From Ideonella sp. B508-1 (GTDB taxonomy: Bacteria > Pseudomonadota > Gammaproteobacteria > Burkholderiales > Burkholderiaceae_C): 41,128 nucleotides of DNA. Of this stretch, positions 7,085-15,040 are shown one piece after another. The first letter of the stretch is position 1. Every line of letters begins with the position of its first letter. The stretch is taken from the NCBI RefSeq assembly GCF_000333615.1, contig NZ_BADL01000084.1, positions 1 through 41,128 of the forward strand, written 5' to 3'. The position numbers were made by a program, and so were the translations under genes. A model generated the notes under the pieces. It was not told the origin of the DNA and did no database searches. It worked only from the letters and a program-made list of their open reading frames with translations.

Positions 7085-7813
7085 TCAGTGGATCAGCCCC
7101 AGGCGCAGCGCCTTCAGCACCGCCTGGTGCTTGTTGGTGGCCTCGAGCTTGTGCATCGCATTCTGCAGGTGCAGCACCGCGGTGCGCTCGCTGATGCCGA
7201 GGATGGTGCCCACCTCCCAGGCCGTCTTGCCTTCCATGGTCCAGCGCAGGGCCTCCAGCTCACGGGGGGTCAGCTTGGGCCGCTCGAGCGCCAGCGTATC
7301 AGGGGCCACGAACAGCCGGATCGCCGCATCCTGGGCATGCACCGCGAACAGCTGGAGATCGGCCACGATGCGCGTCAGCGCCGAAGGCTCCCGCGGCAGC
7401 GCCTCGTCCCGGTCCACCCCCAGCATGAAATGCCGCCCTTGCGGCATGTGCATGGCCAGGGCCACGCCGGTGCGGTAACCGTAGGCCGCCTGTTCCTCCC
7501 AGAGCTCCTCCACCCCGTTGCGCACATAGGTGGCCTGGTCCCACAGGATGGGCACGGTGCCCCGCTTGCAATGCTGCATCACCGGGTCACGCCGCCAGAT
7601 CTGGTTGTTCTGGAAGCCGTCGACATAGGCCTGAGGCGTGTTGTCGACCGTGAAAAATTCGGAATGGGTCAGCGAATGGTCGACGACCGTCATCGCCGAC
7701 ACATAGGCAAAGCCCAACTCCTGCGCGAAGCGGATGACCTCCTGACGGAAATCCGCTTCAGTCTGGGCCTGCATGACCGACAAAAAGCTGCCATGCAGCA
7801 TGCCGGCGGTCAC
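7085..7813 (-). CDS. LuxR-family regulator with autoinducer-binding domain (apparent LuxR solo)
   Basis: The protein has 242 residues. An N-terminal autoinducer-binding domain (about residues 15-160) precedes a GerE-type helix-turn-helix (LTPRELEALRWTMEGKTAWEVGTILGISERTAVLHLQNAMHKL, about 175-220). Of the six near-invariant ligand-pocket residues of acyl-homoserine-lactone receptors, D76, P77, W91 and G116 are kept, while the positions of TraR W57 and Y61 hold Y63 and F67. That pattern suggests a non-standard ligand or altered selectivity. No luxI-like synthase is present in the window. The start is GTG 7813, with GGAGG 7 bases upstream. The stop is 119 bases from the peptide ATG, and the lux-like box lies in that gap, so the peptide gene is the likely target. 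Confidence 0.9.
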   Translation of the reverse strand: MTAGMLHGSFLSVMQAQTEADFRQEVIRFAQELGFAYVSAMTVVDHSLTHSEFFTVDNTPQAYVDGFQNNQIWRRDPVMQHCKRGTVPILWDQATYVRNGVEELWEEQAAYGYRTGVALAMHMPQGRHFMLGVDRDEALPREPSALTRIVADLQLFAVHAQDAAIRLFVAPDTLALERPKLTPRELEALRWTMEGKTAWEVGTILGISERTAVLHLQNAMHKLEATNKHQAVLKALRLGLIH

Positions 7814-7967
7814 GGCGCAACCTCCCGCACCAAGCAGGCATCCCTGACAGGTCTTACATCTAGCTCACGCACGTCGTCCATTCCAGACTATCGCCATGCT
7901 CTCGCTACCGAATGCTCATGCACCCTCGCGCTCGCGCGGCGCCATGCCACCCCCCTGGTCCCTGTAT

Positions 7968-8008
7968 TTGTGGCCAACGGTATTTTGGCAGGCAAACCGG
8001 CCACAAAC
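7968..8008. repeat. Inverted repeat within a suspected dispersed repeat (copy A)
   Basis: TTTGTGGCC and GGCCACAAA form a perfect 9-bp stem around a 23-base loop that contains TTTGGCAGGCAAA. The same 13-mer and partly matching flanks recur near 34025-34055 (copy B). It probably lies upstream of the true start of the small gene beginning about 8040. Confidence 0.45.
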
Positions 8009-8039
8009 TTGTCGCTTTGTGCATGTCGGCACGCGTGTG

Positions 8040-8309
8040 ATGCGCGGAAGCCCACGCGACCCGCTGTGCGGCCAGACCTTGTGGTGCGAATCCTCGCCCC
8101 AGCCCGAGGCCGGTTTGCTGTGGGATTGGGTGGAAATCAACGAAGGCGTGGTCGCCATGGCCGACCCGATGGGCGTGCTGACCAATCTGCGCCTGGTCAG
8201 CGACGAAGGCGCGGTGATGACCAGCAACGAGGCCGCCCTGCACCTCAACGGCCTGATCCACCAGCTGCCCTGGCAGGACGAGGTGTGGCGCTCGCTGCGC
8301 CAGGCCTGA
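8040..8309 (+). CDS. Conserved-looking small protein, function unknown
   Basis: I do not recognise this 89-residue protein, MRGSPRDPLCGQTLWCESSP.... It looks like a real globular protein: a GLLWDWVEINEGVVAMADPMGVLTNLRLVSDEGAVMT core with alternating hydrophobic residues, then an amphipathic tail (NEAALHLNGLIHQLPWQDEVWRSLRQA). The frame is open back to 7896, but the extra 48 residues are compositionally odd and include the palindromic repeat at 7968-8008, so ATG 8040 (or GTG 8037) is preferred. No good ribosome site is visible at either. It runs divergent from the LuxR gene and convergent with the ABC permease gene; no functional link to either is evident. Confidence 0.6.
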   Translation: MRGSPRDPLCGQTLWCESSPQPEAGLLWDWVEINEGVVAMADPMGVLTNLRLVSDEGAVMTSNEAALHLNGLIHQLPWQDEVWRSLRQA

Positions 8310-8331
8310 GTCTCCGGCACCGCCGCCGCGC

Positions 8332-9495
8332 TCAACGCGCCACCACCTTGGCCAGTTGCCGGGCCACGTAGACCAGGCAGCCCGCTGTCAGGGCCGCGCC
8401 GATCACCACGGTGATGGCCCAGTCCCCCCAGCCCAGCGGATCGCCCCGCAGCACGCGGTTCATCAGCGTGCTCTGCGCCAGGGCCGGCACCCACAGATGC
8501 CAGGGCCGCTCGCCGCCCTGGTCGATCATGCTCATCATCGGCAGCAGGGACACGCCCAGCAACAGAACGCTGGCCCCGGCCTGCGCCTCCTTGAAGGTCT
8601 TGCACCGGATGGCGATGGCCATCAGCAGGGCCGAGAGGCTGGCCGCCAGCGGCAGCAGCACCGCCAGAAAGCTCAGGGCCTCCGGCCAGCCGTACTGGAA
8701 GTTGGCCGCCAGGGTCTCGCTGCGCAGCAACCACTGCCCGGAGAGAAAGCTCAGGCTGGACAGCAGCGCGATCAGCATGGCCACGGTCGCCACCGCCCCC
8801 CATTTGCCCACCACCAGCCCCACGCGCGCGGCCGGCGTGGTCAGCAGCGGCTCCAGCGAGCCCCGCTCGCGCTCGCCCGCCGTCGTGTCCAGCGCCGCGT
8901 TGAGCGCCCCGTAGAGCACCGCCATCAGCACGAAGAAAGGCAGCATGCCGGTCAGGCGCATGGCCCGCGCGGCGGGGCTGCCCAGGTCACGCGGCTGCAC
9001 GTCCACCGCCTGCAGCAGGGCCGGCGACACCCCGCGCACCAGAAGACGCAGGGCCGCCTGCTCCCGGTTGAAGCCCTGCAACAGGGTCACGATGCGCTGC
9101 TGGCCGCTGTCGGCGCGTTGGTTGCTCGACGAACTCACCACCTCCACCGTGGGCACCTCGCCCTGGCGCAGGTCGGCCTCGAAGTCCTTGGGCACCACCA
9201 CCACCGGATCGCCCAGCCGACTTTGCGCCAGCTGCTGCTCGTAGTCGGCCGGGGCCTCGCGCACGGTGTAGGTCTGGCGTTCCAGGTAGTTGCGCAGCGT
9301 GGGTGCCTGGGCGATGCCCTGCACCACCACCTCGCGCGCTTCGGCCTGCTTCTCCACCCGGGCCACCAGGGTGGAGATCAGCATCAGCACCAGCGGCCCC
9401 ATGGCCACCGCGCTGAGCAGCACGGTCATCAGGGTGCGGCGGTCGCGCAGCGCGTCCACCAGCTCCTTGCGGAAGACGGTCCAGGCGCCGGTCAT
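8332..9495 (-). CDS. NatB-like ABC-2 type exporter permease
   Basis: This 387-residue membrane protein begins MTGAWTVFRKELVDALRDRRTLMTVLLSAVAMGPL, the usual start of NatB/ABC-2 permeases. One N-terminal helix (about residues 23-43) is followed by a large extracytoplasmic domain (about 45-175) and then five to six helices (about 185-385), including the TAGERERGSLEPLLTTP signature between helices. NatB-type permeases pair with a NatA ATPase to export ions or drugs; the substrate here is not shown. Its start overlaps the stop of the ATPase gene by 4 bases, indicating translational coupling. Confidence 0.9.
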   Translation of the reverse strand: MTGAWTVFRKELVDALRDRRTLMTVLLSAVAMGPLVLMLISTLVARVEKQAEAREVVVQGIAQAPTLRNYLERQTYTVREAPADYEQQLAQSRLGDPVVVVPKDFEADLRQGEVPTVEVVSSSSNQRADSGQQRIVTLLQGFNREQAALRLLVRGVSPALLQAVDVQPRDLGSPAARAMRLTGMLPFFVLMAVLYGALNAALDTTAGERERGSLEPLLTTPAARVGLVVGKWGAVATVAMLIALLSSLSFLSGQWLLRSETLAANFQYGWPEALSFLAVLLPLAASLSALLMAIAIRCKTFKEAQAGASVLLLGVSLLPMMSMIDQGGERPWHLWVPALAQSTLMNRVLRGDPLGWGDWAITVVIGAALTAGCLVYVARQLAKVVAR

Positions 9496-10277
9496 CGCGC
9501 GCCCTCCCCACCCGCGGCGGCGGCCCGCTCGGCATCGTCAAAGGCCAGGCTCACGAAGGCCTCCTCGAAATCGCTCTGACCGGTGCGGGCCAGCAGCTCG
9601 GGCACCGTGCCCTGGGCCACCGTGGTGCCCCGGGCGATCACCACCACGTGGTCGCACAGCCGCTCCACCTCCTGCATGATGTGGGTGGAGAAGACGATGC
9701 ACTTGCCCTCCTCGTCGCGCAGGCGGCGCAGGGCCTCGCGCAGCGCGCGGGTGGCCAGCACGTCCAGGCCGTTGGTGGGCTCGTCCAGGATGATGTTGGG
9801 CGGGTTGTGCACCAGGGCCCGGGCCAGCGCGGTCTTCATGCGCTCACCCTGGCTGAAGCCCTCGGTGCGGCGGTCCAGCAGCGGAGCCATGTCCAGCACC
9901 CGGGCCAGGTGCTCGGCCCGGGCCACCGCATCGGCCACGCGCATGCCCTGCAGGCGGCCGTGGTAGACGATGTTCTCACGCGCGGTCAGCCGCGGGTACA
10001 GGCCCCGCGCGTCCGACAGCACGCCCAGGCGCGCCAGCGCGGCCTGCGGCTCGCGCGCCACCTCCAACCCGTCCACCCGGGCCTGGCCGGCGTCGGGCGA
10101 CAGCAGCGCGGCCACCATGCGCAGCGTGGTGGTCTTGCCTGCGCCATTGGGGCCCAGCAAGCCGGTGATGGCGCCATCGGCCGCCTTCCAGCTGACGGCC
10201 CGCACCGCGGGCACCACCTTGCGCTGCCGGCCGCTGCCGATGACGAAGGTCTTGCTCAGTCCAGCCACCTCGATCAT
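9492..10277 (-). CDS. NatA-like ABC exporter ATP-binding protein
   Basis: A single ABC ATPase of 261 residues with Walker A GPNGAGKTTT (about residues 43-52), a Q-loop region replaced by LGVLSDARGLYPRLTARENI, signature FSQGE (about 141-145), Walker B NIILDEPTNGLD (about 160-171) and switch histidine STHIM. The GLYPRLTARENI block and the variant FSQGE signature are typical of the NatA type. It overlaps the permease gene downstream and the hydrolase gene upstream by 4 bases each, so the three genes form one coupled operon. The reason for joining a secreted hydrolase to this exporter is unknown. Confidence 0.92.
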   Translation of the reverse strand: MIEVAGLSKTFVIGSGRQRKVVPAVRAVSWKAADGAITGLLGPNGAGKTTTLRMVAALLSPDAGQARVDGLEVAREPQAALARLGVLSDARGLYPRLTARENIVYHGRLQGMRVADAVARAEHLARVLDMAPLLDRRTEGFSQGERMKTALARALVHNPPNIILDEPTNGLDVLATRALREALRRLRDEEGKCIVFSTHIMQEVERLCDHVVVIARGTTVAQGTVPELLARTGQSDFEEAFVSLAFDDAERAAAAGGEGAR

Positions 10278-11835
10278 CGGGCACCTCCCTGCGAGGCCGA
10301 TGCGGCCGCCGCGGACATCAGCGGCAGCAGCGCGGGCGGTCGCGGCATCTTGGCGGCACAGGCCGCATCGGCACCCACCTCGGCCAGGGCCTTGGCGTCG
10401 TCGGGCTCATCCAGGAAGCGGAACACCACGTCGCGCATGCAGCCCAGGCTCATCACGCCGTGGCCGCTGTGCGGCACCACGATGTGCACGGCCTTCGGCC
10501 CCAGGGCCTTGGCCACCCGCTCGGCATGGACCGGCGGCGTGGCCGGATCCACCGCGCCGGACAGCAGCAGCACCGGAGACTGCGCCGGGGGCACGGTGTA
10601 GAAAGCCGCGGGCAGCTCGCCACGCGGCCAGTCGCGGCAGCTCTCGCGGTACAGGCGTTCCTGGAAGTCGCCGAAATCGGTCAGCGTGGACTCGCCACCG
10701 GGCTTCATGCGCGGCACGTCCTCGGCGCAGATCACCGAGAAGTGCATGCCGGTGGCCAGGCCCAGGCCGCGCCCGCCGCCCATGGCCCCCATGCCCAGCC
10801 CGACCAGGGCCTCGAAGCGGCCCTGGCTGGCCTGCAGCACCGCCAGCGGCAAGGCGGACGCGGTGAGGGGCGCATACAAGGGCGGCAGCACCAGGCTGGC
10901 CAGCATCGCCCGGGTGAGCGTGAAGGTCTCGGGCTGGCCGGTGAAGGGATGCGCCACGGTGACCTTGCGCGGCAGGCTGTTCAGCAAGGCCTGCCACTGG
11001 GCCCGGGCGTTCGGGTAGGTGGCGCGGCAACTGGCGTTCTGGGCGCAGTCGTCGAACACGGCCTCCAGCGCCGCCTGCGCGCCGGTGGCGAAACTCTGCG
11101 GCAGCACCATGTCGGCCGGCGCCACGCCGTCCAGCACCGTGCGCCGCACATGGTTGGGAAACTGGCGCAGGTACTCCAGCGCGGCCCGGGTGCCGTAGGA
11201 CCCCCCCACGACGTTCCAGCGGTCCACGCCCAGAGCCTGGCGCACGGCATCCAGGTCGGCCATGGCGATGGGCGTGGTGAACTGGCGCAGGTCGCCATAA
11301 GGCAGCTTCTGCAGACGCTGGCGACAGGCCTGCAGCACGCGCTGCTCGCCCGCCGGGTCCATGCTGTCGGCCAGCGAGCGGGTGGGTTGCTCGTCGTCGC
11401 AGCGCAGGGGTGCGCTCTGCCCCGTGCCGCGCTGGTCCACCAGGATCACATCGCGCCGGTTGAGCTCACGCGTCATCAGCTGCGAGATCGGGCCGGCCAG
11501 GGTGATGGCGCTCTGCCCCGGCCCACCGGCGATGAAGACCACCGGATCGGGCAGCCGCCGCCGGGCGACGGCCGGCAGCACCGCCACATGCAGCTCGATC
11601 TGCACGCCCTGGGGCCGGGCCGGGTCCAGCGGGCGGCGCAGCACGCCGCAGCGGGCATCGACCTCGACATCCTTGAGGCGACAGGTGTGCAACGGCAAGG
11701 TCGGTGCCGATGGCGTCGCCTGGGCCAGGGCCGGCCCCAGGGCGCCGCCAGCAGGCCACCCCACAACATCCCCCGCAGCCAGCGGGTGGACGTCCTGAAC
11801 GCCGTCCCGCGGCGAACCCTCGGCAATGTCAGCAT
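10274..11835 (-). CDS. Secreted alpha/beta hydrolase (S33 / tripeptidyl aminopeptidase type), probable frameshift in signal peptide
   Basis: The mature part is an alpha/beta hydrolase with the oxyanion region FIAGGPGQSA, the DQRGTGQSAP motif, the nucleophile elbow GGSYGTR, and a C-terminal TAP-like domain with SGAVDPATPP (acid D) and HSGHGVMSLGC (catalytic H). It probably cleaves short peptides or esters in the periplasm. A good signal peptide begins at ATG 11835 (MLTLPRVRRGTAFR...WLRGMLWGGLLAA) but in another frame. The cleavage region, LGPALAQA, continues in the mature frame, so a shift of two extra bases or one missing base lies near 11737-11750. Repaired length would be about 519 residues. 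Without repair the frame opens at 11878 with a non-signal N-terminus. The stop overlaps the NatA-like start by 4 bases. Confidence 0.85.
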
Positions 11836-11923
11836 GCCGGCGATTCTCGCCAGCTTTGGGCAGCCGCCCAAGCTGCAAACCAGGGGCTCGACACAGACTG
11901 TCGCAGTTCGGCCTCAGCCGCCG

Positions 11924-13531
11924 TCAGCCCTTGAACAGGCCGTCGCAGGTCGCCTTCTGACCATCGGCCGCCGGCAGCTTGGCACACACCGGCGCCAGCT
12001 GGGCCTGCAGCCGGCCGATCACCGCCTGGTGGTGGCCCTGCTTGCTCCACTTGGCGAGCTGGCTGCCCACCTTCTGCAGCGAGCGCGCACTGCGCTCGTA
12101 GAAGGCGCCATCCTGGGCGGTCGCCTCGGCCAGCACCTTGCCGGCGGCCTTCTCGATGCCACCCTCGTCCTGCGGCGCCAGTTCCACCAGGGCGCTGACG
12201 TAGTTGGCCCCCCACTGCAGGCGGGTGGCCGGGCCCACGCTCTTGTCCCAGGCCTGGCCGTACCAACGCAGCGCCGCGGGCTTGTCACCCAGGCGACGGG
12301 CGTTGCCGCCCAACTGGCTCATCAGGTAGTAGGGCGAATGGCTCTTGGCCAGGTTGGACTCCAGCAGGGCATTGCTGTCCTGCCACAGGCCGGCGCTGGC
12401 CAGGGTGTAGGCCGCGCCGGTGATGACCGCCTGGCGCTCGAAGCCATCGGTGATCTCGCGGTCCATGCGGCCGGCCATGGCCTTGACCTCCTCGGTCAGC
12501 GGCTTGGGCAACTTGGGGTGCAGACTGTCCTGGGGCTGGTCCAGGCGGGCCAGGTCCACGCGGGCCGACAGGGCCGAGAACTGGTCGCCGCGCGAAAGCG
12601 TGGCATCACCCTGCAAGCGGGCCAGGGCCGCGTCGGTGGCCTGCACCAGCGCGGTCTGGGCCGGACCGGCCTTGGGCGCCAGCGCGCGCACGATGTCCGG
12701 CGCGTAGTTCACCAGCACGTCCATCTGGCGGCGGCTGGCTGCGGCGTCGGCCAGCAGCTGGCGCACCCGCGGCTCGGTGGCGGCACCGCCGGGCACCGGC
12801 TGCCCGGGTTCGGTGGCGGCCAGGGCCTTGAGCAGCAGGCGGGTCGCGGAGTCGGCTTCGGCCGGCGGGCAGGCCGCGGCCAAGCGGCCCAGCAGGGCGG
12901 CGCGCTCGGCGGCCGGCACCAGCTGCGCCTCGTCGGTGTCCCAGGAGTAGAAGGCCAGCGTGCGCCATTCGTTGGCGCTCACCGCCTTGCCGCTGCGGGC
13001 GTCGGCCAGCACCGCCTTGATGGGGCGGCCGCCGGCCAGGCCCTGCTGCAGCAGGTTCATCACCTGGGTCGGCTCGGCCTCGCCCGGCAGGCGGGTGATC
13101 TCCTGGCCCTGCGGGCTGAACAGAATCAGCGTCGGGTAGCCGCGCACCTTGAAGTGGGCGCCCAGCTTCTGCGCGCCGGGTGCGTCGCCGTCGATGTGCA
13201 CCGCCACGAAGCTGCGCGAGCGTTCGATGAAGTCCTGCCGGTTGAACAGGGTGGCCTTGAGCTGGTTGCAAGGCGGGCACCACTTGGCGCCCCAGTAGAC
13301 CAGCACCGGCTTGTTCTCGCCCCTGCCCTGGGCGAAGGCGCGGTCGATGTCGGCCTGGGCCGAAGCCTCCAGCCAGGCCACGCTGGACGTGGCCGGCGGG
13401 TTGGCCGCCTGGGCCGACAGGCCGGGCAGCCCCAGGCTGGCGGCAAGAACGCCCGCGGCCATCAGGCCACGCAGGCCCGGACGCACGGTGAGAAGCGGGT
13501 GGCGCAGGGAATTCAGAGGCCGGTTGGGCAC
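11924..13531 (-). CDS. Secreted thioredoxin-fold protein with large C-terminal helical region
   Basis: A 535-residue protein. The signal peptide (about residues 1-42, ending LSAQAA) is followed by a thioredoxin domain (about 50-170) with the active site W84-C85-P86-P87-C88 and a later cis-proline GYPTLILF. The remaining 360 residues are mostly predicted helical, with repeat-like segments, and match no domain I can name. The WCPPC site and periplasmic targeting suggest a thiol-disulphide oxidoreductase or reductant-transfer role. The start is GTG 13531, with GGAG 6 bases upstream and the signal peptide directly after it. It is monocistronic, downstream of a divergent acetyltransferase gene. 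Its stop is 88 bases from the hydrolase start. Confidence 0.85.
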   Translation of the reverse strand: MPNRPLNSLRHPLLTVRPGLRGLMAAGVLAASLGLPGLSAQAANPPATSSVAWLEASAQADIDRAFAQGRGENKPVLVYWGAKWCPPCNQLKATLFNRQDFIERSRSFVAVHIDGDAPGAQKLGAHFKVRGYPTLILFSPQGQEITRLPGEAEPTQVMNLLQQGLAGGRPIKAVLADARSGKAVSANEWRTLAFYSWDTDEAQLVPAAERAALLGRLAAACPPAEADSATRLLLKALAATEPGQPVPGGAATEPRVRQLLADAAASRRQMDVLVNYAPDIVRALAPKAGPAQTALVQATDAALARLQGDATLSRGDQFSALSARVDLARLDQPQDSLHPKLPKPLTEEVKAMAGRMDREITDGFERQAVITGAAYTLASAGLWQDSNALLESNLAKSHSPYYLMSQLGGNARRLGDKPAALRWYGQAWDKSVGPATRLQWGANYVSALVELAPQDEGGIEKAAGKVLAEATAQDGAFYERSARSLQKVGSQLAKWSKQGHHQAVIGRLQAQLAPVCAKLPAADGQKATCDGLFKG

Positions 13532-13672
13532 GACGTACTCCAGGTCGAAGGTGCTTGGAGCGGCCGGGGCTCGTGGCCCACGGCGCCCAGCGGCACCGGG
13601 CTGTCAGAAAAGGTCAGCCGCCGATTTTGCGCGATGATGGGCCACCCGCCAGCGGCTCCCCCCAATCCCGTG

Positions 13673-14245
13673 ATGAAGACGCTGTATCTCACCCCGCGCC
13701 TGCAGGTGCGCGAGCTCGCGCCCGGCGACGAACCCCTGCTGCTGACGCTGCACGGCGACCCGGCCGTGGCGCGCTGGCTGGGCGACGGCACGCCGCTCAC
13801 GCCCGAGCTGTGCCTGGCCTGGGTGCGGGTCTCGATGCACAACTACGCCCACCAGGGCTACGGCTACTGCGCCGTGTTCGAGCGGGCCGGCGGCGAGTTC
13901 GTGGGGGGCTGCGGCCTGATCCATCCACCGGGCGAGCCGCGCCGGCCGGTGGAGATCATCTACGCCCTGCGCCCGCCCTTCTGGGGCCGCGGCTATGCCC
14001 GTGAAATGGTGAGCGCCATGCTGGACTGGGGCGCGCGGGAACGTGGCCTGCGCCAGGTCTGGGCCACGGCCATGCCGGACAACACCGCCTCGGCCCGGGT
14101 GCTGGCCGCCGCCGGCCTGCGCTGGCAGCACACCCGGCCCGACGCCGACGGCGAGCCCACGGCCACCTGGCTGTGGGAGGCCCCCGGTCAGCCGCCTTCC
14201 TCGCCCGGGGATCTGGCCGGCGGCGCCTCGCTCAGCGCGGTCTGA
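13673..14245 (+). CDS. GNAT N-acetyltransferase (RimJ/RimL type)
   Basis: A 190-residue protein. It starts MKTLYLTPRLQVRELAPGDEPLLLTL, the usual TERLxLR-type opening of RimJ/RimL-like acetyltransferases, and carries the acetyl-CoA loop FWGRGYAREMVSAML and the late block RGLRQVWATAMPDNTASARVLAAAGLRW. Targets in this family are ribosomal N-termini or small amines; the sequence does not say which. ATG 13673 begins the conserved region. The last 58 bases overlap the convergent PD-(D/E)XK-like gene. Confidence 0.88.
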   Translation: MKTLYLTPRLQVRELAPGDEPLLLTLHGDPAVARWLGDGTPLTPELCLAWVRVSMHNYAHQGYGYCAVFERAGGEFVGGCGLIHPPGEPRRPVEIIYALRPPFWGRGYAREMVSAMLDWGARERGLRQVWATAMPDNTASARVLAAAGLRWQHTRPDADGEPTATWLWEAPGQPPSSPGDLAGGASLSAV

Positions 14246-15030
14246 GCCTCGTCTTCGAAGCGCCGGGCGTCCGCGCGGGCCAGGGCCATCCACAGCACCA
14301 GCGGCAGCACAAAGGGCCGCCGCGGCGCCGGGCGCAGCACCTCCAGCGCGCCGAAGGTGCCCGGCTGCCCGGCCAGCGGATGGGCCTGCATCACCCCGTA
14401 GGCTTCCGGAATCTCCTCGGCCTGGCCGATGCCAGCCGCCAGCACGTACCAGCACTGGCTGGCCACGGCGGCATAGGCTGCGCCCTTGGCCGGCTTCTTC
14501 AGGTCGGACAGCAGATCGGCCCGCGACACCTTGATCTCGTGCGCCACCGGCTCCACCCAGTCCTCGCGCGTGGTGTGGCGGATGGAATAGACATCGGGCA
14601 TGGCCTGGACCCAGCGCACCGGCACCTGCATCTGCGCCGGCCCGGGCACCGCCTCGCCATCGAGCACCGACGGCACCGCAGGCGGCGGCAACTCAGGCAC
14701 CTCGGCCGCCACCGGCGCCCGCAGGCTCAGGCCCTGCCAGACGATGCGGCCGGCCCGGTGCATCTCCAGCGCGACCCGGGCCACCAGGCCCTCGTGGGCG
14801 CTGCGTGCGCTGCGGTGGCCCTGGGCGTCCTGGGTCATCAGGCGCAGGCCGGCCTCGGTCAGGCGCAAGGTGTCGCGGCCCTGCGGGTCGGTCTCGCGGG
14901 TCAGCAGGCCGGCCACCAGCAGCTCGGCCTCCAGCAGGTCGTGGCTGGGCCAGCCCGCCGAACGCCACAGCGCCCGCAGCCGGCGGCGGTGGGCCACGCC
15001 CAACCGGGGTGGCGGCGGCAGATCGAACAT
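14188..15030 (-). CDS. PD-(D/E)XK nuclease-like protein (MmcB-like)
   Basis: A 280-residue protein. The N-terminal 70 residues resemble a winged helix (RLRALWRSAGWPSHDLLEAELLVAGLLTRE...LRLTEAGLRLM). The second half holds PDVYSIRHT...VEPVAHEIKVSRADLLSDLKKPAKGAAYAAVASQCWYVLAAG, which fits the PD...(D/E)XK nuclease core with D at about 147 and the E-I-K triad at about 166-168, as in MmcB-type proteins. Function is inferred only from that fold; MmcB relatives have been linked to DNA repair. It lies immediately downstream of the LysR gene (10 bases), perhaps co-transcribed with it. Confidence 0.65.
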   Translation of the reverse strand: MFDLPPPPRLGVAHRRRLRALWRSAGWPSHDLLEAELLVAGLLTRETDPQGRDTLRLTEAGLRLMTQDAQGHRSARSAHEGLVARVALEMHRAGRIVWQGLSLRAPVAAEVPELPPPAVPSVLDGEAVPGPAQMQVPVRWVQAMPDVYSIRHTTREDWVEPVAHEIKVSRADLLSDLKKPAKGAAYAAVASQCWYVLAAGIGQAEEIPEAYGVMQAHPLAGQPGTFGALEVLRPAPRRPFVLPLVLWMALARADARRFEDEAQTALSEAPPARSPGEEGG

Positions 15031-15040
15031 GGGGGCGATG

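Noticed and set aside
10460..14245. A 1261-codon open frame on the plus strand covering the hydrolase and thioredoxin-fold genes
   Set aside because: It is antisense to well-supported genes, has no family resemblance over its first 1070 codons, and is expected from high GC at third positions. Only its last 190 codons (acetyltransferase) are real.
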